A stretch of 58,615 nt of DNA, taken from assembly GCF_025980345.1 (NCBI RefSeq), contig NZ_JAPDUI010000004.1, forward strand, positions 1-58,615, read 5' to 3'. Below the pieces are notes generated by a model. The model did not search any database. It was not told where the DNA came from and saw only the letters and a list, made by a program, of their open reading frames with translations. The translations under genes and the position numbers were made by a program. Positions 54,425 through 58,615 of this stretch are shown piece by piece (within the stretch, counting starts at the first letter, position 1; each line of letters begins with the position of its first letter). This DNA is from Arenimonas sp. GDDSR-1. Lineage in GTDB: Bacteria > Pseudomonadota > Gammaproteobacteria > Xanthomonadales > Xanthomonadaceae.

Positions 54425-55234
54425 TTGGCAGAGATCATCGTAGTCACATCCGGCAAGGGCGGCGTCGGCAAGACCACCTCCAGCGCAAGCATCGCCTGCG
54501 GCCTGGCCAAGGCCGGCAAGAAAACCGTGGTCATCGATTTCGACGTCGGCCTGCGCAATCTCGACCTGATCATGGGCTGCGAGCGCCGCGTGGTTTACGA
54601 CTTCGTCAACGTGGTGCACGGTGAGGCCAACCTGAAACAGGCGCTGATCAAGGACAAGCGCTTCGACAACCTGTTCGTCCTGGCCGCTTCGCAGACCCGC
54701 GACAAGGACGCCCTGACCCGCGAAGGCGTCGAGAAGGTGCTCAAGGATCTGGCTGCCGAAGGTTTCGACTACATCCTGTGCGACTCGCCGGCCGGCATTG
54801 AAAAAGGCGCCTATCTGGCCATGTACTACGCCGACCGTGCGGTGGTCGTGGTCAATCCGGAAGTGTCCTCGGTACGCGACTCCGACCGCATCCTCGGACT
54901 GCTGGCCTCCAAGACCCAGAAGGCCGAAGCCGGCGAACACATCACCGAACACCTGCTGCTGACCCGCTACAACCCGGCCCGCGTCGAGAAGGGCGAGATG
55001 CTTTCCATCGGCGATGTCGAGGAAATCCTTGGCCTCAAGGTCGTCGGCGTCATTCCGGAATCGCCGGAAGTGCTGCAGTCGTCCAACTCGGGCAACCCGG
55101 TCATCCTCGATGAAAACTCCGATGCCGGCCAGGCCTACACCGATGCCGTCGCCCGCATCCTCGGCGAAGACCGCCCGATGCGCTTCACCACCGTCGAGAA
55201 GAAGGGCTTCTTCTCGAAAATGTTCGGAGGTTGA
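54425..55234 (+). CDS. minD: Septum site-determining ATPase MinD
   Basis: Membrane-bound ATPase that carries MinC and oscillates with MinE. I start it at TTG 54425, 6 nt after AAGGAG, giving 269 residues and the family N-terminus AEIIVVTSGKGGVGKTT with the deviant Walker lysines K11 and K16. A longer frame begins at 54404 but would place the ribosome site inside the gene. The C-terminal amphipathic membrane-targeting helix (KKGFFSKMFGG) is present. Confidence 0.96.
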   Translation: MAEIIVVTSGKGGVGKTTSSASIACGLAKAGKKTVVIDFDVGLRNLDLIMGCERRVVYDFVNVVHGEANLKQALIKDKRFDNLFVLAASQTRDKDALTREGVEKVLKDLAAEGFDYILCDSPAGIEKGAYLAMYYADRAVVVVNPEVSSVRDSDRILGLLASKTQKAEAGEHITEHLLLTRYNPARVEKGEMLSIGDVEEILGLKVVGVIPESPEVLQSSNSGNPVILDENSDAGQAYTDAVARILGEDRPMRFTTVEKKGFFSKMFGG

Positions 55235-55237
55235 GCC

Positions 55238-55516
55238 ATGGGACTTCTGCGCAACATCATCGAACAGCTGGAAAAACTCGACAGCAAACCGACCTCGGCC
55301 TCGACCGCCAAGAACCGCCTGCAGATCCTGGTGTCCCAATCCCGCCGGGATGCCAGCGCCCCGGATTACATGCCGCGCCTGCGCAGCGAACTGCTGGAAG
55401 TGATCAAGAAATACGTGCAGGTCAATGACGAAGCGGTCAAGGTCAACTTCGAAAAAGACAAGGACGGCATCCAGGAAGTCCTCGACATCCAGATCGCCCT
55501 GCCCGACAAAGGCTGA
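55238..55516 (+). CDS. minE: Cell division topological specificity factor MinE
   Basis: Stimulates MinD ATPase and restricts MinCD to the cell poles. 92 residues, starting 3 nt after minD. The anti-MinCD region TAKNRLQILVSQSRRDASAP (about 23-42) and the topological specificity part with LEVIKKYVQVNDEAVKV are clear. Confidence 0.95.
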   Translation: MGLLRNIIEQLEKLDSKPTSASTAKNRLQILVSQSRRDASAPDYMPRLRSELLEVIKKYVQVNDEAVKVNFEKDKDGIQEVLDIQIALPDKG

Positions 55517-55519
55517 GCC

Positions 55520-56023
55520 ATGGGTTTCGAGGCGGACGCGCCGGTCGTGCGCCTGCGCGACATTTCCTTCGAACAGGCCCGGCAGTTGCTGGGCCTGTTT
55601 GATTTGGAGCTGCACGCGGTTCCGGACGGGGAAGCCATTCCCGGCAGCTACTGGGGCGAATGCGAAGCCGGCCTGATCGGCACCCGTGTTTATGCCCGCG
55701 CCGACACTCCGGTACATTCCCTGTTGCATGAAGCCTGCCATCTGATCGTGCTGCCCCCGGAAAAACGGGCGGCCGTGCATACCGACGCCAGCGATTCGGT
55801 GCCGGAAGAAGACGCCACCTGCTACCTGCAGCTACTGCTGGCCGACCGGATTACCGGCTTCGGTTTCGCACGGGCCTGCGCCGACATGGACGCCTGGGGC
55901 TACAGCTTCCGGCTCGGTTCGGCCCGCGCCTGGTTCGAACAGGATGCTGAAGATGCCCGTAGCTTCCTCTACGAACGCGGAGTTCTTCCCCTGCCCGACC
56001 CGGCCGAGGCTTCAGTCGATTAG
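55520..56023 (+). CDS. Small HExxH-motif protein next to min genes
   Basis: A 167-residue protein of unknown function starting 3 nt after minE. It contains HEACH (H70, E71, H74) in a helix SLLHEACHLIVL, preceded by a strand, which is the pattern of a zinc metallopeptidase. EEDATCYLQ at about 96-104 could supply the third ligand. No signal peptide or membrane helix. It could equally be an inactive minigluzincin-like fold. Probably expressed with minCDE. Confidence 0.7.
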   Translation: MGFEADAPVVRLRDISFEQARQLLGLFDLELHAVPDGEAIPGSYWGECEAGLIGTRVYARADTPVHSLLHEACHLIVLPPEKRAAVHTDASDSVPEEDATCYLQLLLADRITGFGFARACADMDAWGYSFRLGSARAWFEQDAEDARSFLYERGVLPLPDPAEASVD

Positions 56024-56071
56024 CGAAGCCTGATATCATCGAATGCATTCCAACCCGCATTCGGAGCTTCC

Positions 56072-58021
56072 GTGAACATCCAACGCCTCGCCTTGACCTT
56101 TGCCATCTCCGCCAGCCTGCTCGGCCTTGTTGCCTGCAGCCCGAAAACCGGGGATGGCGCTTCGACGGAAGCCGCTTATGCCAATGAGACCGCCGATGAA
56201 TTCATCGCCCGCGTCAACCGCGAGCTGACCGAAGCGTATCCGGAAATCACCTCGTCGCAATGGCTGGCCTCGACCTACATCAACGGCGATTCCGAGCGCG
56301 TTTCGGCCAAAGCCAACGAACGCTATCTAGCCATGATGAGCAAGTACATTGCCAAGGCCAAGACCTTCCCGGCCGATGCCAAGATGACGCCGGAAACCGC
56401 ACGCGCGATCCAGCTGCTGAAGATCGGCGTGACCCTGCCGCCGCCGAACGACCCGAAGGCGCTGGCCGAGCTGACCGCGCTGGCCACCAAACTGGAAGGC
56501 ATGTACGGTTCCGGCAAATACTGCCCGGACAGCAAGAAACCGGAGGACTGCCTCGATATCGGCGCCGTGTCCAAGATCCTGGCCGATCCCGCCAGCACCT
56601 ACGACCAGCAGCTGAATGCCTGGAACGGCTGGCACACCATCGCCATGCCGATGCGCAAGGACTACCAGCGCTTCGCCGAACTGTCCAACCAGGGCGCCAA
56701 GGATCTGGGCTTCGGCAACACCGGCGAACTGTGGCGCTCGGGCTACGACATGAGCCCGGCCGATTTCCAGAAGGAAAGCGACCGCCTGTGGGGCCAGGTC
56801 GAACCGCTGTACAAGGAACTGCAGTGCTACACCAAGAACAAACTGGTCGCCAAGTACGGCGACAAGGGCCAGATCAAGGGCATGATCCCCGCGCATCTGA
56901 CCGGCAATCTGTGGCAGCAGGACTGGGGCAATCTCTGGCCGATCCTCGAGCCCTACAAGGGCGCCGGCAGCCTCGACATCAACAGTGTGCTGCAAAAGCA
57001 ACATGACAAAGTGTTGAATGAAAAACTGGCCGCCGCCGGGGGTGCCGCCTCACTCAGTCCGCTGAAATTCGCAGACGTTTCGCATGAGGCCGATCTGCAG
57101 CACGCCAAGGACATGGGCCGTCTGTCGGAGAGCTTCTACACCGGTCTGGGCATGCCGAAACTGCCGGAATCGTTCTGGAACAACGCCCAGTTCATCAAGC
57201 CGCGCGACCGCGACGTGGTCTGCCACGCCAGCGCCTGGGACATGGATCTGAAAGGCGATGTGCGCATCAAGATGTGCATCACCCCGACCGAAGAAGACCT
57301 GACCACGCTCTATCATGAATACGGCCATGTCTATTACTACCTGGCCTACAACAAACTGCCGATCCTGTTTCAGGGCGGCGCCCACGACGGCTTCCACGAA
57401 GCCATCGGCGACACCATCGTGCTGTCGATGACGCCCGATTACCTGAATTCGATCGGACTGGTCGACAAGCCCGCCGTCAGCCAGGAAGCGGTGATCAACG
57501 GGCAGATGCGCATGGCCTTGGCTAAGGTCGCGTTCATGCCCTTCGGTCTGATGATCGACCGCTGGCGCTGGGGCGTGTTCGACGGTTCGATCAAACCGGA
57601 GCAGTACAACAAAGCCTGGTGGGACCTGAAAGCAAAATACCAGGGCGTGGCGCCGGCCACCGCCCGCGGCGAAGACTTCTTCGATGCCGGCGCGAAATAC
57701 CATGTGCCGGGCAACACGCCCTACACCCGCTATTTCCTGTCGCACATCCTGCAGTTCCAGTTCTACAAAGCCCTGTGCGATGCCTCCGGCTACAAAGGCC
57801 CGCTGTACCAGTGCAACTTCGCCAACAACCCGGAAGCCGGCAAGCGCTACTGGGCCATGCTGAGCAAGGGCTCCAGCCAGCCCTGGCAGAAGACCATGAA
57901 GGAACTGACCGGCAAGGAAGAAATGGACGGCTCGGCCGTACTGGAATATTTCGCACCATTGCAGAGCTGGTTGAAGGAACAGAACAAGGGCCAGCAGTGC
58001 GGCTGGCAGGCTCCGGAATAA
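56072..58021 (+). CDS. M2 family peptidyl-dipeptidase (ACE-like) lipoprotein
   Basis: Bacterial homolog of angiotensin-converting enzyme, removing dipeptides from peptide C-termini outside the inner membrane. 649 residues from GTG 56072 with GGAG upstream. Lipobox LVAC near residue 22. The zinc site is HEYGH (H415, E416, H419), and the third ligand lies in DGFHEAIGDT about 25 residues on. The ACE-like segments NNAQFIKPRDRDVVCHASAWD and RYFLSHILQFQFYKALC are present. Xanthomonads are known to carry such enzymes. Confidence 0.94.
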   Translation: MNIQRLALTFAISASLLGLVACSPKTGDGASTEAAYANETADEFIARVNRELTEAYPEITSSQWLASTYINGDSERVSAKANERYLAMMSKYIAKAKTFPADAKMTPETARAIQLLKIGVTLPPPNDPKALAELTALATKLEGMYGSGKYCPDSKKPEDCLDIGAVSKILADPASTYDQQLNAWNGWHTIAMPMRKDYQRFAELSNQGAKDLGFGNTGELWRSGYDMSPADFQKESDRLWGQVEPLYKELQCYTKNKLVAKYGDKGQIKGMIPAHLTGNLWQQDWGNLWPILEPYKGAGSLDINSVLQKQHDKVLNEKLAAAGGAASLSPLKFADVSHEADLQHAKDMGRLSESFYTGLGMPKLPESFWNNAQFIKPRDRDVVCHASAWDMDLKGDVRIKMCITPTEEDLTTLYHEYGHVYYYLAYNKLPILFQGGAHDGFHEAIGDTIVLSMTPDYLNSIGLVDKPAVSQEAVINGQMRMALAKVAFMPFGLMIDRWRWGVFDGSIKPEQYNKAWWDLKAKYQGVAPATARGEDFFDAGAKYHVPGNTPYTRYFLSHILQFQFYKALCDASGYKGPLYQCNFANNPEAGKRYWAMLSKGSSQPWQKTMKELTGKEEMDGSAVLEYFAPLQSWLKEQNKGQQCGWQAPE

Positions 58022-58030
58022 GGGCCTGAC

Positions 58031-58615
58031 ATGTTGAGTGCTCCTTCCGATCTGCAGCCGCAGGCGCTGGCCACCGCCACCGCCCTGCCCGCACGTTTTT
58101 ACACCGGCGAAGGCACGGCCGCGGTGGACCAGACCGCCGTGTTCAACCGGCACTGGCAGTACGTGTGCCACAGCTCGCAGATCGCCGATGAAGGCGATTA
58201 TGTGGTCTCGGTACTCGGCCAGCTTCCGGTCATCGTGATCCGTACCGCTGAAGGGCTGCGCGGCTACCACAACGTCTGCCGGCACCGTGCCGGGCCGTTG
58301 TCGCAGTGCTCGGGCAAAGGCGCCAAGCAATTGCGCTGCCGTTACCACGGCTGGACCTACAACCTGGACGGTAGCCTGCGTACCGCCACCGAAATGAAGG
58401 ATGTGGCGGATTTCGACGTCAGCTCGGTGCGTTTGCCGGCGCTGCAGGTGCGTGAGTTCGAAGGCCTGGTGTTCGCCGCTTCGGAAAACCCGCCGCCGTT
58501 CGAGGACTACGTGGCCGGCATCGCCGAGCGTCTGGCCGTCAGCGGCCATGCCCTTGCCGATCTGCGCTTCCACCAGCATCTGAGTTACGACATCGACTGC
58601 AACTGGAAGACCTAC
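58031..58615 (+). CDS. Rieske aromatic-ring-hydroxylating oxygenase subunit (3' end missing)
   Basis: The first 195 codons of a Rieske-type oxygenase alpha subunit. The [2Fe-2S] ligands are C83 and H85 in NVCRHRAG and C103 and H106 in LRCRYHGWTYN. The catalytic mononuclear iron domain begins at about residue 160 (LSYDIDCNWKTY) and runs out of the window. It starts 9 nt after the M2 peptidase. Substrate cannot be judged from the fragment; choline/betaine or aromatic demethylases have this layout too. Confidence 0.88.
   Translation, partial: MLSAPSDLQPQALATATALPARFYTGEGTAAVDQTAVFNRHWQYVCHSSQIADEGDYVVSVLGQLPVIVIRTAEGLRGYHNVCRHRAGPLSQCSGKGAKQLRCRYHGWTYNLDGSLRTATEMKDVADFDVSSVRLPALQVREFEGLVFAASENPPPFEDYVAGIAERLAVSGHALADLRFHQHLSYDIDCNWKTY

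Noticed and set aside
54395-55780. A 461-codon minus-strand frame opposite minD, minE and the HExxH gene
   Set aside because: The min genes are unmistakable and colinear; the antisense product looks compositionally random.
57050-58579. A 509-codon minus-strand frame opposite the M2 peptidase and Rieske genes
   Set aside because: Shadow of an intact M2 peptidase (HEYGH motif) and a Rieske protein with all four ligands.
1-58615. Mobile elements, CRISPR arrays, tRNA or rRNA genes
   Set aside because: No transposase or integrase genes, no spaced direct repeat arrays and no tRNA-like folds were found; gaps between genes are too short to hold an rRNA operon.

Overview
The window is a densely coded, GC-rich stretch of ordinary chromosome. 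I count 59 protein genes, the first and last cut by the window ends. There are no RNA genes, insertion sequences, prophage genes or CRISPR arrays that I can see, and no intergenic gap exceeds about 140 bases. Gene content and order suggest a gammaproteobacterium of the Xanthomonadales (Lysobacterales). Pointers are pcnB-folK-panB-panC-pgi, dapA beside a BamC lipoprotein, asd beside fimV, an NAD-type isocitrate dehydrogenase, a DUF2007 'pathogenicity-like' protein, a lipoprotein M2 (ACE-like) peptidase behind minCDE, and phoB-phoR-ppk-ppx. Genus cannot be set from this alone.

Layout. 1-5.8 kb: queG end, then on the minus strand pcnB, folK, panB, panC, pgi (panD is absent). 5.9-13.6 kb: fdxA, bamC-dapA, a gcvR-phoH-thiD-J-like protein run, isocitrate dehydrogenase, and a glutaredoxin/AhpD-like pair. 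13.6-27 kb, all plus strand: a BepA-like protease; phoB-phoR behind a very good Pho box; ppk-ppx; rlmJ; mfd; a periplasmic histidine phosphatase; a polyamine-type binding lipoprotein. 27-36 kb: rlmKL with a small hydrolase, amidase-tesB-DUF2007, then fimV, asd, aroC and prmB on the minus strand. 36-42 kb: SCO1-psd, a DUF4153 membrane protein, a SemiSWEET transporter, a secreted endonuclease/phosphatase-fold protein, purT. 42-46 kb: a lipoprotein, then an AT-rich promoter driving an SPFH membrane protein, a ribbon-helix-helix regulator, a two-helix membrane protein and a VanY-type carboxypeptidase. 46-50 kb, minus strand: a GldFG-like ABC export operon ending in an AlkA-type glycosylase. 50-53 kb: an SRPBCC protein and a DesK/NarL-type two-component pair. 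53-58.6 kb: a GNAT protein, minC-minD-minE, a small HExxH protein, the M2 peptidase and the start of a Rieske oxygenase.

How the genes work together. The phosphate block is the clearest functional unit: PhoR/PhoB sense phosphate, PPK makes polyphosphate and PPX degrades it, and the promoter is spaced like a classical PhoB-dependent promoter. The pan block joins pantothenate and folate synthesis with poly(A) polymerase. MinCDE place the division septum.

The least familiar unit is 43.25-45.7 kb: a membrane scaffold-type protein, an Arc-like probable autorepressor and a peptidoglycan carboxypeptidase in one overlapping run, behind an AT-rich promoter with direct and inverted repeats. Its joint function is not established from sequence. 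Other oddities are a J-like protein with no HPD motif, a FimV with no cytoplasmic domain, a one-domain BamC, an altered RlmL catalytic motif, and two genes (mfd, amidase) that may be read from near-leaderless transcripts.
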